From positions 124,001-188,000 of the forward strand of contig JAFKEU010000009.1 in the NCBI GenBank assembly GCA_017308475.1: 64,000 nucleotides of DNA, given 5' to 3'. Below are positions 52,342-61,042 of this stretch, piece by piece. Each line of letters starts with the position of its first letter. Within the stretch, counting starts at the first letter, position 1. This DNA is from Alphaproteobacteria bacterium. GTDB taxonomy: Bacteria > Pseudomonadota > Alphaproteobacteria > Micropepsales > Micropepsaceae. A model generated the notes under the pieces. The model saw only the letters and a list, made by a program, of their open reading frames with translations, searched no databases and was not told the DNA's origin. A program made the translations under genes and the position numbers.

Positions 52342-53070
52342 ATGATCAAGGATGAAGCCAAACCGCATATCCTTGTGGTCGAAGATGCGCGCGATATTCG
52401 CGAGCCCCTGGCCCGATATCTGCGGGAGCATAACTACCGCGCGACTACCGCGCCCGACGCCGCCGCCGCCCGCAAGGTGATGAAGAGTTCGGCGATCGAC
52501 CTGGTGGTGTTGGACATCATGATGCCCGGCGAGGACGGCCTGTCGCTGTGCCGCTCGATCCGCGAGACCAGCCAGATCCCGGTGATCCTGCTGACCGCGC
52601 GCGGTGAAGAGGTCGATCGAATCATCGGGCTGGAGATGGGCGCCGACGACTATATTGCCAAGCCCTTCAGCCCGCGCGAGTTGATCGCACGTGTGGCGGC
52701 AGTGCTGCGCCGCACCCAGGCCTTGCCGCCCCGGCAGAAGCCGCCGGGCGCCGAACGCGTGAAATTCGGCGACTGGACGCTGGACACCGGCCAGCGCGAG
52801 CTGATCGGTCTGGACGGCGTGGCCATGCCGCTGTCGAGCGGGGAATTCCGTCTGCTCACCGCACTTCTGGAACGTCCCAAGATCGCACTGACTCGCAACC
52901 AGCTTCTGGACTTGACCAAGGGGCGCGATGCCGACCTGTTCGACCGGTCGATCGACAATCACGTCAGTCGCCTGCGCAAGAAGATCGAGCCTGATCCCAA
53001 GAATCCGCGTTACATCAAGACGGTCTGGGGCGGCGGCTATATCTTTGCCATGGACCCGGAGATGGCGTGA
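52342..53070 (+). CDS. OmpR-family response regulator
   Basis: 242 residues. The receiver domain has acidic cluster ED (14-15), phosphoacceptor Asp58 in VVLDIMMPGEDG, Thr85 and Lys107. A linker of about 15 residues with PPRQKPPGAE leads to a winged-helix DNA-binding domain: LSSGEFRLLTALLERP, LFDRSIDNHVSRLRKKIE and YIKTVWGGGYIF. It is paired with the next gene, overlapping it by 4 nt (GTGA). Start taken at ATG 52342, near the receiver; the in-frame ATG at 52288 is unsupported. Confidence 0.95.
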   Translation: MIKDEAKPHILVVEDARDIREPLARYLREHNYRATTAPDAAAARKVMKSSAIDLVVLDIMMPGEDGLSLCRSIRETSQIPVILLTARGEEVDRIIGLEMGADDYIAKPFSPRELIARVAAVLRRTQALPPRQKPPGAERVKFGDWTLDTGQRELIGLDGVAMPLSSGEFRLLTALLERPKIALTRNQLLDLTKGRDADLFDRSIDNHVSRLRKKIEPDPKNPRYIKTVWGGGYIFAMDPEMA

Positions 53071-54443
53071 TGCGCTTTCGCTTGTGGCCGCGCACATTGG
53101 TCGTGCAACTGGTCCTGGTGGTAGCCGGCGCCGTTGCCGTGTCGAACATCGGCGTCGCCCTCTATTTCTACAAGAACAGCGAGGCGCAGGCCCGCGACTA
53201 CATCAATGAACGCATGGTCGACCGAGCTGCCGCCGTGGCGTCGGCCGTAAGCCAGGTTGCGCCCCAGGCCCGCCTGGTGGTGATGCGGGCGATGAGCTAT
53301 CCCAGCTGGCGCTTCCGAGAAATTCCAGGCGCCTACAATGCCCGCAGCATGACCCCGGAAGAGCAGGTTCTTGCCAAACGGCTGGAAGATGCGCTGCCCG
53401 ACAGGCATCCCGGCAAGAAGACCACCATTTTCCATCTACATGAGGACCTCTCCGGCATCGATCCCAGCCTCCGGCCGGTGCGCTCGCGCGATCCGGGCGT
53501 CGCCAATGACGTGATCCGCACCATTGTTCCGATCAGCGATCACAGTGCCGTCAGCGGCGTCTTACTGCGGCCGACGCCGGACTGGCCGGTGGAGATCATG
53601 GTCGCTGCGGCCAGCGCGGTGATCGTCGCCTCGGCCGCTGCCGCATTCATGGCCCGCCGCATTGTGCAACCGCTTTCGGAATTGACCAGCGCCGCCGCCG
53701 CCATGGCGGCGGGCTCTGGCCGCCCTCATGTCGCTGAACAGGGCCCCAACGACGTGCGCAATGCAGCCGCGGCCTTCAACGCGATGGCCGAGAAAGTCAC
53801 CCGCACCCTGGAAAGCCAGCGCCATCTTCTGTCGGCGGTGGGTCACGACCTGCGCACGCCCATCACTGCCATGCGCATCAACCTGGAATTCATTGCGGAC
53901 GACGAATTGCGCGAAGGGCTCATGCACAATCTGGACGAACTGCAGGCCCTTACCGAACAGGTGCTGGCGGCGGCGCGCGGCACCGGCGGGGAAAAGCGGC
54001 GCAATGTCGATCTGTCCGCCTTGGTGGAGAGCCTGTGCGCCGACCTGGATGATCTGGGCGAGCCGGTCCATTGGGCCGGTCATTCGCCCGCCCCCATCTC
54101 CTGCCGGCCCAATGAGATTCGCCGGGCGGTGCGCAACCTGGTGGAGAACGCGGTGGCCTATGGCCACAAGGCCGATGTGCGAATCGCGGATAATGGCGAG
54201 GGGTACGAAGTGGTGGTGGAGGACCGGGGGCCCGGCATTCCCGAAAGCGACCACCAGCGTGTGTTCGAACCGTTCGTGCGGCTGGAAAGCTCGCGCAACG
54301 AAGCAACCGGCGGCACCGGCCTGGGGCTCACCCTGGTCAAGGCAATCGTGGAGGGCCATGGCGGCGCGGTGGTGCTGGAGAACCGGCCAGGGGGCGGGCT
54401 GAGGGCTCGTATGCGCCTGCCGCGGATGGAAGCCAACGCCTAG
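53067..54443 (+). CDS. Sensor histidine kinase, EnvZ-like
   Basis: 458 residues. Helix 1 (about 12-35), a periplasmic sensor of about 140 residues, helix 2 (about 176-195), HAMP region (RRIVQPLSELTSAAAAM), then HisKA with phosphorylatable His260 in SAVGHDLRTPIT. The ATP-binding domain has N box NLVENAVAYG, G1 EDRGPGIPESD and G2 GGTGLGLTLVK. It autophosphorylates and signals to the OmpR-type regulator. GTG 53067 overlaps the regulator stop; ATG 53070 is the alternative. The signal sensed is unknown. Confidence 0.94.
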   Translation: MMRFRLWPRTLVVQLVLVVAGAVAVSNIGVALYFYKNSEAQARDYINERMVDRAAAVASAVSQVAPQARLVVMRAMSYPSWRFREIPGAYNARSMTPEEQVLAKRLEDALPDRHPGKKTTIFHLHEDLSGIDPSLRPVRSRDPGVANDVIRTIVPISDHSAVSGVLLRPTPDWPVEIMVAAASAVIVASAAAAFMARRIVQPLSELTSAAAAMAAGSGRPHVAEQGPNDVRNAAAAFNAMAEKVTRTLESQRHLLSAVGHDLRTPITAMRINLEFIADDELREGLMHNLDELQALTEQVLAAARGTGGEKRRNVDLSALVESLCADLDDLGEPVHWAGHSPAPISCRPNEIRRAVRNLVENAVAYGHKADVRIADNGEGYEVVVEDRGPGIPESDHQRVFEPFVRLESSRNEATGGTGLGLTLVKAIVEGHGGAVVLENRPGGGLRARMRLPRMEANA

Positions 54444-54535
54444 CCTCGGCTGCTTTCGATCTATTCGGGAGCGCCGGGGTTCTCAGATGATGTCTTGCTC
54501 TCCGGCGAGGGCGTGAGAATATACATTATCGCGTC

Positions 54536-54549
54536 CAATCAATTGATTG
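54536..54549. promoter_or_regulatory. Perfect 14-bp palindrome before the Fe-S scaffold gene
   Basis: CAATCAATTGATTG is an exact palindrome with no loop, 29 bases before the ATG at 54578. The region upstream (AGAATATACATTATCG) is AT-rich and could be a promoter, so the palindrome would overlap the start of the transcript. Its form fits a MarR-, Rrf2- or GntR-type dimer site. Which regulator binds is unknown. Confidence 0.5.
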
Positions 54550-54577
54550 TGATGACTTTCTCAAGTGCGGTATCAAA

Positions 54578-55015
54578 ATGAGTGAGGACCTTCTCTACCG
54601 TCGCGACCTGCTGCGGCTTGCTGCCGATGCCAGCCACGCCGGACACCTGCCTCGGGCACACGCAAGCGCATCCGAGCACAATCCCGCCTGCGGTGACCGG
54701 GTGACTGTGGAATTGGCGCTGGATGGCAAGCGGATCGTCGCTGTCGCCCATGACACCCACGCCTGCGTGCTCGCCCAGGCATCTGCCGCCCTGCTGGCCG
54801 GACTGGGGCCAGGCCGCGACAAGGCCGGACTGAAAGCCCTGGCTGCGGGCGTCGAAGCCATGCTGGCGGGAGGGCCGCCACCCGAGCCGGGATATGGCGC
54901 TTTCGTCGGAGCCACTGCCCTGCCCGGCCGGCATGTCTGCGTGATGCTGCCTCTGCGGGCGGCCCTGAAGGCGCTAGAGGGCGCCGAGCCAGGCGGTTCG
55001 AGGACCAAGTATTAG
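54578..55015 (+). CDS. NifU_N/IscU-like Fe-S cluster scaffold protein
   Basis: 145 residues. Three conserved Cys positions fit the family: NPACGDRV (about 38), THACVLAQASAALL (about 62), and RHVCVMLP (about 122). Family members assemble [2Fe-2S] or [4Fe-4S] clusters, but this alphaproteobacterial form lacks iscS/sufS neighbours. The C-terminal 14 residues (EGAEPGGSRTKY) are unrelated and overlap the convergent alpha-glucosidase gene by 42 nt. ATG 54578 has no strong ribosome site. A 14-bp palindrome lies just upstream. Confidence 0.86.
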   Translation: MSEDLLYRRDLLRLAADASHAGHLPRAHASASEHNPACGDRVTVELALDGKRIVAVAHDTHACVLAQASAALLAGLGPGRDKAGLKALAAGVEAMLAGGPPPEPGYGAFVGATALPGRHVCVMLPLRAALKALEGAEPGGSRTKY

Positions 55016-56560
55016 CCTGCTGCCGTCTTGCCTCGCCTCTCCGGTGCCAAGGCCCAAGCTCCGCGCGGCACCGGGCAAGGTCAGCGCCACCTCTCCATCG
55101 TCCAGATTGAAGGCACACAGGATGGCTTCGGCCTCAGCGCGCCGGATGAAGGCCAGTCCTGGCTCGGGCAGCAGCTCCAGGTTCCCGGTTTTGAGGGCCG
55201 GATGCGCCCCGCGCGCGGCCATCAGCCGGCGGGTGTAGGCCAGTGCCGAGGTGGAATCCCCCTCCTGCCTTGATACCGCAAGCCCGGCATGACCGGGGCC
55301 CGACGGCAGCCAGGGCGTGGCGGTGGTGAAACCCAGATGCGGCGCGCGGTCGTCCCAGGGCATGGGGGTGCGGCAGCCATCGCGGCCCTTGAACAGCGGA
55401 TAATAGAGATCGCCCACCGGGTCACGCAGCTGGTCGCGGCGAAGGAACACCTCGGGCAGGCCCAGTTCTTCGCCCTGGTAGAGCAGCAGCGTGCCTCGCA
55501 GCGCCGCCAGCAAGGCCAACATCACCTTCGCCGAACCGGGCCCGAAGCGTGACGCCGTTCGGATAACATCGTGGTTGGAAAAAGCGATGGCCGGCCAGTG
55601 ATCGGGAAAGCGCGCCAGGGTTTCCAGATGGTTGCGTATTTCGGCGGCGCTTTTGGCCAGCAGCAGTGCAAAGTTGTAGCCGGCATGAAGGCCGGTTTTG
55701 GGCGGCAGATAACAGCCGGACCGTTCGAACTCCTCCGAAAATTCCCCAAAGACGAACCTGCCATCGAACCCCTCCACCCGGCGGCGAATCACATCCAGTA
55801 CCGCGCGGTTCTCTTTCAGGTTGGAGTCATGGATATGCCGCTGCATGTTGGCGGCAGCCGACCATTCCACCGTGCCGCGCTGGGCAGCTGGAATGGCCGG
55901 ATTGTCCCCGAGCCCGGTGTCATGCAGAAAGGCGTTGGCAACATCCAGGCGGAAGCCGTCCACCCCGCGCCCTAGCCAAAGGTCCAGGACCGACAACGCA
56001 GCTTCGCGCGCCTGGGCATTCATCCAGTTCAGCTTGGGCTGCTGGCGCAGGAACTTGTGATGATAATATTGCCGCCGCGCCGGCTGATAACTCCAGGCCG
56101 GGCCACCGAACACGCTTAGCCAGTTGTTGGGTACCGTGCCGTCGTCCTTCGGATCGACCCAGACGAACCAGTCCTTTTGGGGCCAATCATCCTTAGCTGC
56201 GCCGCCGTCGCGGCTGGCGGCGAACCAGGCATGTTCGTCTGACGTATGGGCCAGCACCTCGTCCAGGACAACCTTCAGACCGCGTGCGTGGGCGGCATCG
56301 ATCAGTCGGCCGAAATCATCCAGCGTTCCATAATCGGGATGTACGCCGTCGTAGTCGCTGACGTCATAGCCCCAGTCGCGGTTGGGCGAAGGGTGGATGG
56401 GCGACAGCCAGATGCCGTCGACGCCGAGCGAGGCGATATAATCGAGCTTTGCGGCCAGCCCCCCGAAATCACCCTGACCGTCGCCATTGCCGTCGCAGAA
56501 GCTGCGCACATAAACCTGATAGATCGCCGCGCCCATCCACCATGGCATGGCTTGCGCCAT
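54974..56560 (-). CDS. GH13 alpha-glucosidase
   Basis: 528 residues, intracellular (no signal peptide). The TIM barrel shows the GH13 regions: DGIWLSPIHPSPN, DEVLAHTSDEH (100-110), the nucleophile Asp206 in GVDGFRLDVAN, acid/base Glu273 in FGEFSEE and FSNHD with His330-Asp331. It resembles oligo-1,6-glucosidase/alpha-glucosidases of the GH13_23 type that cleave alpha-1,4 or alpha-1,6 linked sugars. ATG 56560 overlaps the ClpP-like gene stop (ATGA). The C-terminal beta domain runs from about 440. Substrate is inferred. Confidence 0.92.
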   Translation of the reverse strand: MAQAMPWWMGAAIYQVYVRSFCDGNGDGQGDFGGLAAKLDYIASLGVDGIWLSPIHPSPNRDWGYDVSDYDGVHPDYGTLDDFGRLIDAAHARGLKVVLDEVLAHTSDEHAWFAASRDGGAAKDDWPQKDWFVWVDPKDDGTVPNNWLSVFGGPAWSYQPARRQYYHHKFLRQQPKLNWMNAQAREAALSVLDLWLGRGVDGFRLDVANAFLHDTGLGDNPAIPAAQRGTVEWSAAANMQRHIHDSNLKENRAVLDVIRRRVEGFDGRFVFGEFSEEFERSGCYLPPKTGLHAGYNFALLLAKSAAEIRNHLETLARFPDHWPAIAFSNHDVIRTASRFGPGSAKVMLALLAALRGTLLLYQGEELGLPEVFLRRDQLRDPVGDLYYPLFKGRDGCRTPMPWDDRAPHLGFTTATPWLPSGPGHAGLAVSRQEGDSTSALAYTRRLMAARGAHPALKTGNLELLPEPGLAFIRRAEAEAILCAFNLDDGEVALTLPGAARSLGLGTGEARQDGSRLILGPRTAWLGAL

Positions 56561-57162
56561 CAGACCTCGGACGCTTGGCGGACGATCCGGTTGACCAGGC
56601 CGTACTTCACCGCCTCGTCCGCACCCATCCAGAAATTGCGTTCGGTGTCGGCTACGACCTTTTCATAGGGTTGGCCGGTCTCGTCCGCGATTTCCTTGAT
56701 CAGGCGCGCACGCATCTTGAGAATCTCTTCGGCCTCGATGGAGATGTCGCTGGCCTGGCCGCGCACCCCGCCCAGAGGCTGGTGCAAGAGAAAGCGCGTA
56801 AAGGGCAGGCAGAAGCGGTTTTCCTTCTTCGCGCCCAGGAAGATGTGCGCCCCGGCGCTGGCCACCCAACCCGTGCCGACTACCTTCACCCGGTTGCCCA
56901 CGAAGCGGATCATATCGTGGATGGTGTCGCCCGATTCCACGTGACCGCCCGGCGAGTTGACGATCAGGCGGATGTCACCTTCGCTCTCGGCATAGGCCAG
57001 GAGCTGGGCGGTCACCCGCTCGGCCATTTTCATGTCGACCTCGCCGAAGATCAGCACGGTGCGCGACTTGAAGAGGGCTTTTGCGATCTCGCTGGACTGG
57101 GGTTCGGGGGCCTTGTTCTTCTCGTCGTCTTTGTCGTCGTTTTCTTCGTCGGCGCGGCGCAA
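56560..57162 (-). CDS. ClpP-like serine peptidase, TTG start, acidic N-terminus
   Basis: 200 residues. Ser102 in GWVASAGAHIF, His127 in RFLLHQPLGG and Asp172 in VADTERN form the triad. The sequence belongs to a ClpP-like branch in Alphaproteobacteria distinct from main ClpP, with GWVASAGA instead of GMAASMGA. The first 20 residues are Asp/Glu/Lys-rich. It begins with TTG 57162; GGAG is 7 nt before. The four-base overlap with the GH13 gene downstream suggests coupled translation. Whether it partners ClpA/ClpX is unknown. Confidence 0.9.
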   Translation of the reverse strand: MRRADEENDDKDDEKNKAPEPQSSEIAKALFKSRTVLIFGEVDMKMAERVTAQLLAYAESEGDIRLIVNSPGGHVESGDTIHDMIRFVGNRVKVVGTGWVASAGAHIFLGAKKENRFCLPFTRFLLHQPLGGVRGQASDISIEAEEILKMRARLIKEIADETGQPYEKVVADTERNFWMGADEAVKYGLVNRIVRQASEV

Positions 57163-57268
57163 TTTAATTCTCCGGGAATCTGGTGCGGTGGGGATTGGGG
57201 ACAGTCTAACTATCCCATATGGAGGGGCAACTGGTTAAAAACACCCCCTGGAAAGGCCTCTTTTGGGG

Positions 57269-58018
57269 CTAAAGCGCGGCAATAACCAAGCGCATGGTGG
57301 GGCCAATCTCGTCATGAATCACCAGATCGGCGAAACGGTCCTGCGGTGTGGGCTCGCGGTTGACGATGACCAGCCGCGCCCCGCACCGGCAGGCCAGAAG
57401 CGGAAAGCCCGCCGCCGGATATACGCCCAGCGAGGAACCCAATACCAGCATCATGTCGCAGGCTTCCGTTGCCACCTGGGCGCGAGCCATCTCGTCCTGC
57501 GGCATCGGCTGGCCGAACGATATGGTGGCGGTCTTGATGATGCCCCCACACAGGTCGCAGTCCGGCGGCTCGCCTTCGGCCTCGAAACGAGCGCGGATGG
57601 CGGCAATCTCCGTCCGCGTGCCGCAGTCCAAGCATTTGGCATAGGTGGTGTTGCCGTGCAGTTCAATGACCCTGTCGTCGGGCACTCCACTGGCCTGGTG
57701 CAGGGCGTCGATGTTCTGGGTGATGACGTGACTGGCGATACCGCGCGCGACAAGCTCGGCCACCGCCTGGTGACCATCATTGGGCCGGATCGCGTTCCAG
57801 GTTTCTTCCATCTCGAAGCGGCGGCGCCAGGATTCCCGGCGCGCCCCTCGGTCCACCAGATACTCTGAGAATTCGATCGGCATCATCTTCGTCCAGATGC
57901 CTCCGGGGGAGCGGAAATCGGGAATGCCGGATTCGGTCGAGATGCCGGCGCCCGTGAACACCACCACACGGCGGCTGTGGCGGATCAGGCCGGCCAGTTT
58001 CGCAATCTGGCCCGTCAC
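57269..58018 (-). CDS. SIR2-family NAD-dependent protein deacylase
   Basis: 249 residues. GAGISTESGIPDFRS (about 24), TQNIDALHQASG (NID region), the catalytic His in ELHGNTTYAKC, and four zinc cysteines (CLDC and CDLCGG) are intact. This branch deacetylates or deacylates lysines using NAD+. I favour GTG 58018, which overlaps the upstream DUF3617 stop (GTGA); an ATG at 58054 lies within that gene. The 106-base gap to the ClpP-like gene is AT-rich. Its neighbours DUF3617 genes are unusual partners. Confidence 0.92.
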   Translation of the reverse strand: MTGQIAKLAGLIRHSRRVVVFTGAGISTESGIPDFRSPGGIWTKMMPIEFSEYLVDRGARRESWRRRFEMEETWNAIRPNDGHQAVAELVARGIASHVITQNIDALHQASGVPDDRVIELHGNTTYAKCLDCGTRTEIAAIRARFEAEGEPPDCDLCGGIIKTATISFGQPMPQDEMARAQVATEACDMMLVLGSSLGVYPAAGFPLLACRCGARLVIVNREPTPQDRFADLVIHDEIGPTMRLVIAAL

Positions 58019-58512
58019 TGGGTCCGAAGCTTGTAGGGCTTGATGCTGCCGCAATCGGCTTTCAGCCAGTCCCCCTTGAAGCGGGTCGTCATGGTGGTGG
58101 GATTGCCCTCCACCTGGCCCGTGAAGCTGTAGCTGCCGCGGTAATGCTCGGCGCCAGCGTAGGAGATCTGCATTCTGCCGGTGCCCTTCAGGCGTCCGTT
58201 GCAGGTCATGGCGGCGGTCATGGCTGACGTGGTGGCTGAAAGCAGCTTCGTGATACAGCCGGTCGAGGCTTCATCGACATGCGGTGGGCTGCTGGAATCC
58301 ACCTCTTCCTGGCTCATGCACATCCGGGTGGTGTGGCTGGTGGCGGGCATGGTCATGGGCTTGCCGGCCATCTCCATGCCGGGCGGCATGCTCATGTGCA
58401 TCTGCGTGGTTGAGGAGACGTTCCAAAGCCCCGCCTTGCCATGACCAGCCAGCGCAGCGCCCGGAAGCATCACCGCGAAAATCACAGCGCAAGTCAGCAT
58501 ATGTCTGGACAT
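58015..58512 (-). CDS. Exported DUF3617 protein (copy 1)
   Basis: 165 residues, signal peptide ending at ALA-G near residue 22. The DUF3617 pattern is present: GLWNVSSTTQMHM, the CMSQEEVD Cys region, TGCITKLLSATTSAMTAAMTCNGRLKGTGRM and YSFTGQVEGNPTTMTTRFKGDWLKADCG. Function of the family is unknown. It contains 11 Met in the first 65 residues. It is paralogous to the next gene upstream and overlaps the sirtuin start by 4 nt. ATG 58512 has AGAGGG before it. Confidence 0.87.
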   Translation of the reverse strand: MSRHMLTCAVIFAVMLPGAALAGHGKAGLWNVSSTTQMHMSMPPGMEMAGKPMTMPATSHTTRMCMSQEEVDSSSPPHVDEASTGCITKLLSATTSAMTAAMTCNGRLKGTGRMQISYAGAEHYRGSYSFTGQVEGNPTTMTTRFKGDWLKADCGSIKPYKLRTQ

Positions 58513-58521
58513 GTCGGCCCT

Positions 58522-59064
58522 CTATTTCGGCGGCGGCGGCGGACGATCGGCAGGCATCCGGCCGATGTCGAATGGCTTGACCGCACCGCAATCGGCCTTG
58601 ACCCAGTCACCGACATAATGGGTCTGCATCTGCTGGGGCTGCCCGTGCATCGTCCCCGTAAAACTGTAGTCGCCTTCATAATGGCTGTCGCCGTGCCAGG
58701 CGATGGTGGAGCGCCCAGTGCCTTCCATGGTTCCGTGACAGACGATCTGCGTGGTGACGGAGCTGGCGCTCTCATTGACCACATGCGGCTTGCAATCGAC
58801 CCGGTGACTGCTCATGCGCGCCGCCAGGTCGGCGCCGTTGGGCTCCTTGCCGGTCACACATATCTGGCTGGTTGTAGGCTGGCCCATGCCGGGCATACCG
58901 CGCTTCTTCATCATCTCCAGCACCTGAGGCGACAGCTGTGGCATGGTCCCCATTTTCGCAGTGCTGGTGACGGTCCAGAGACCGGGCCTGTTGTGCGGTG
59001 CGGCCAGGGCGGCGCCTGATGCCAGCAGAAACAGGCAGATGCTCACAGTCACGCGCGTCATCAT
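58522..59064 (-). CDS. Exported DUF3617 protein (copy 2)
   Basis: 180 residues with a signal peptide ending at ALA-A near residue 21. It shares the DUF3617 layout with the downstream gene: GLWTVTSTAKMG, QICVTGKEP, TTQIVCHGTMEGTGRSTIAW, YSFTGTMHGQPQQMQTHYVGDWVKADCGAVKPF. It ends in a poly-Pro tail (RPPPPPK). First gene of the DUF3617-DUF3617-sirtuin set. ATG 59064 and ATG 59061 are both possible; the earlier ATG region upstream is without signal-like character. Confidence 0.87.
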   Translation of the reverse strand: MMTRVTVSICLFLLASGAALAAPHNRPGLWTVTSTAKMGTMPQLSPQVLEMMKKRGMPGMGQPTTSQICVTGKEPNGADLAARMSSHRVDCKPHVVNESASSVTTQIVCHGTMEGTGRSTIAWHGDSHYEGDYSFTGTMHGQPQQMQTHYVGDWVKADCGAVKPFDIGRMPADRPPPPPK

Positions 59065-59252
59065 GGCCACCCCCGCTGAATTTGTGCAGAATCTGGCATG
59101 GACTGTGGCGCTTGCAAAGCGCCTCCCGGCACGCCGCGCTGTCATCCGATTGTTCCAATTCAGAATGCGTCTCAGTAATCCATTGATTTTGAACAACTTG
59201 CCGTTCCCACGCCGTCACGTAACCTGTCGCCACCGAATCCGAGGGGTGACGA

Positions 59253-59780
59253 ATGCAGTCACAGACAGCTTACGGTCCAACAGCAAAATTCTTCCATTGG
59301 CTGATCGTGGCACTACTGATCGCCCAGTACACCATTGGATCCATCATGCCGCATATCGGGGGCAAGACCCAGGATGCGGGCTGGGTGCACTGGCACCTGC
59401 TGGTGGGCGCGGTGATCTTGCTGGCAATCGTGCTGCGCTTTCTTTGGCGCATCAAAGGTCCCATTCCCGTGCCCGCGGCCAATGCGCCCTGGGAGCGGAG
59501 CCTAGCCACCTTCACCCATTGGATGCTCTACATCCTCGTGTTCGTGATGACATTGTTGGGCTGGGCGGCGGCAAACGCCCGTGGCTGGGACGTCAAACTA
59601 TTCGGCATTGTTACCCTGCCGGCCATTTCGCCCAGCGGGTCGCACTGGGGCCACGAAGCCGGTGACATCCACAATGTGCTGGTCTATGTGCTGTTGGGAT
59701 TCATCGTTCTGCATTTTGCGGGCGCGCTGAAGCACCAGTTCGTGGACGGCAACAATATCCTGCGGCGCATGCTGCCGTAA
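59253..59780 (+). CDS. Cytochrome b561
   Basis: 175 residues with four helices. Heme-ligand histidines are at 15 (FFHW), 48 (HWHLL), 140 (DIHNV) and 154 (VLHF), matching the bacterial CybB family. It moves electrons between quinol and acceptors, or handles superoxide at the inner membrane; the exact role is not known. ATG 59253 follows CGAGGGGTGACGA. A PAP2-like gene starts 21 bases later and may be in the same transcript. Confidence 0.93.
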   Translation: MQSQTAYGPTAKFFHWLIVALLIAQYTIGSIMPHIGGKTQDAGWVHWHLLVGAVILLAIVLRFLWRIKGPIPVPAANAPWERSLATFTHWMLYILVFVMTLLGWAAANARGWDVKLFGIVTLPAISPSGSHWGHEAGDIHNVLVYVLLGFIVLHFAGALKHQFVDGNNILRRMLP

Positions 59781-59801
59781 CAATCAAACTGGAACTGTTC
59801 A

Positions 59802-60371
59802 TTGAAAAATCTGCCCAGGCCGATTGTGGCCGCCATGGCCATGAGCCTTCTGTCCATCCACGCCGCCCGGGCCGGAACATCGGCCAGTTCCGGCAGCAAG
59901 ACTGTCGAAACCGCCGGCACCGCACTTTCGATTGCCCTTCCGATGGTGGCGGGTGGCATCACCCTGTTGAAGCATGACCGCGTCGGCTCGGCCCAGCTTG
60001 TGGTGGAAACCGTCTTGACCGTCGGCACCGCCTATGCGCTGAAGAGTTTCGTACGCGAGCGCCGGCCCGACGGTTCGGACTTCCGGTCCTTTCCTTCCGC
60101 GACCACGGCACTCTCCGCCTCGGGCTCGTCCTTCCTGTGGGGGCGTTATGGCTGGGAATATGGACTGCCCGCCTTTGCCGTCACCCAGTTCGTTTCCTAC
60201 AGCCGGGTCCAGGCCAAGCAGCATCATTGGTATGACACGCTGGCCAGCTCGGCTCTGGCCGCCGGATATGGCTATATTCTGACCACGCCTTTCGAGGAGC
60301 GCTACCACATCCAGACATCGATGGAGCCTGCGCCCGGCGGCGCGATGATCCAGATGTCCTATCGCTGGTAG
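59802..60371 (+). CDS. PAP2-superfamily protein with altered catalytic motif
   Basis: 189 residues beginning with a signal peptide (ends HAARA-G near 24). PAP2 motifs: K81-x6-R88-P89 and S134-R135-x5-H141-x3-D145 are intact, but the middle PSGH motif is PSAT (98-101), so the His that acts as general acid is replaced by Thr. Typical members hydrolyse phosphatidate, undecaprenyl pyrophosphate or related lipids. Activity is uncertain. Start is TTG 59802, 21 bases after the cytochrome gene, with only a weak ribosome site. It ends 2 bases before ppa, convergently. Confidence 0.78.
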   Translation: MKNLPRPIVAAMAMSLLSIHAARAGTSASSGSKTVETAGTALSIALPMVAGGITLLKHDRVGSAQLVVETVLTVGTAYALKSFVRERRPDGSDFRSFPSATTALSASGSSFLWGRYGWEYGLPAFAVTQFVSYSRVQAKQHHWYDTLASSALAAGYGYILTTPFEERYHIQTSMEPAPGGAMIQMSYRW

Positions 60372-60372
60372 C

Positions 60373-60900
60373 CTATTTCGTTGCCCGTGCTACGCCTTCC
60401 TCAATCAGCCTGCGCGCTTCGTCGGCGCCGCCCCAACGGATGATTTTCACCCACTTGCCGGGCTCCAGGTCCTTGTAGTGCGCGAAGAAGTGCTCGATCT
60501 GCTTCAGTGTGATTTCAGGCAGGTCGTTGTAGTTGTCAATGCCGTCGAAGCGGGCGCTGATGTGGCTGGAGGGGACCGCAATGATCTTCTCGTCGGGCCC
60601 GGCATTGTCTTCCATCAGCAGCACACCTACTGGGCGCACGCTGATCACCGCGCCTGGCGCGATGGCGCGGCTGTTGGCCACCAGCACATCCACCGGATCG
60701 CCGTCGCCCGACAGGGTGTGGGGCACGAAGCCGTAATTGCCCGGATAACGCATGGCCGTGTAGAGGAAGCGGTCGACAACCAGTGCGCCGGCCGCCTTGT
60801 CCAGCTCGTATTTGATGGGCTCGCCGCCGATTGGCACTTCGACAATGACATTGACGTCATTCGGGGCATTCTTGCCGACGGGAATCTGATCGATGCGCAT
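60373..60900 (-). CDS. ppa: Inorganic pyrophosphatase
   Basis: 175 residues, standard bacterial family I enzyme. [11 protein letters not shown] (acid cluster), the N-terminal [31 protein letters not shown] and [10 protein letters not shown] are conserved, including Glu/Tyr/Lys active-site residues. It hydrolyses pyrophosphate with Mg2+. ATG 60900 has AGAGGATTGCC upstream. Divergent from the alcohol dehydrogenase gene across 142 bases. Confidence 0.97.
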   Translation of the reverse strand: MRIDQIPVGKNAPNDVNVIVEVPIGGEPIKYELDKAAGALVVDRFLYTAMRYPGNYGFVPHTLSGDGDPVDVLVANSRAIAPGAVISVRPVGVLLMEDNAGPDEKIIAVPSSHISARFDGIDNYNDLPEITLKQIEHFFAHYKDLEPGKWVKIIRWGGADEARRLIEEGVARATK

Positions 60901-61042
60901 GGCAATCCTCTGTGTGCGGGGGGGGTGGTAAGTTCCCTGCTGCGGTGCGTCAACTGGCTTAGGACGAAACGCCGCAATCCCCTGGCCCAGTCTCAGCCGG
61001 GACCTATCTTAGTCCCATCCCCACCATTTCCAGGAGTTCGCC

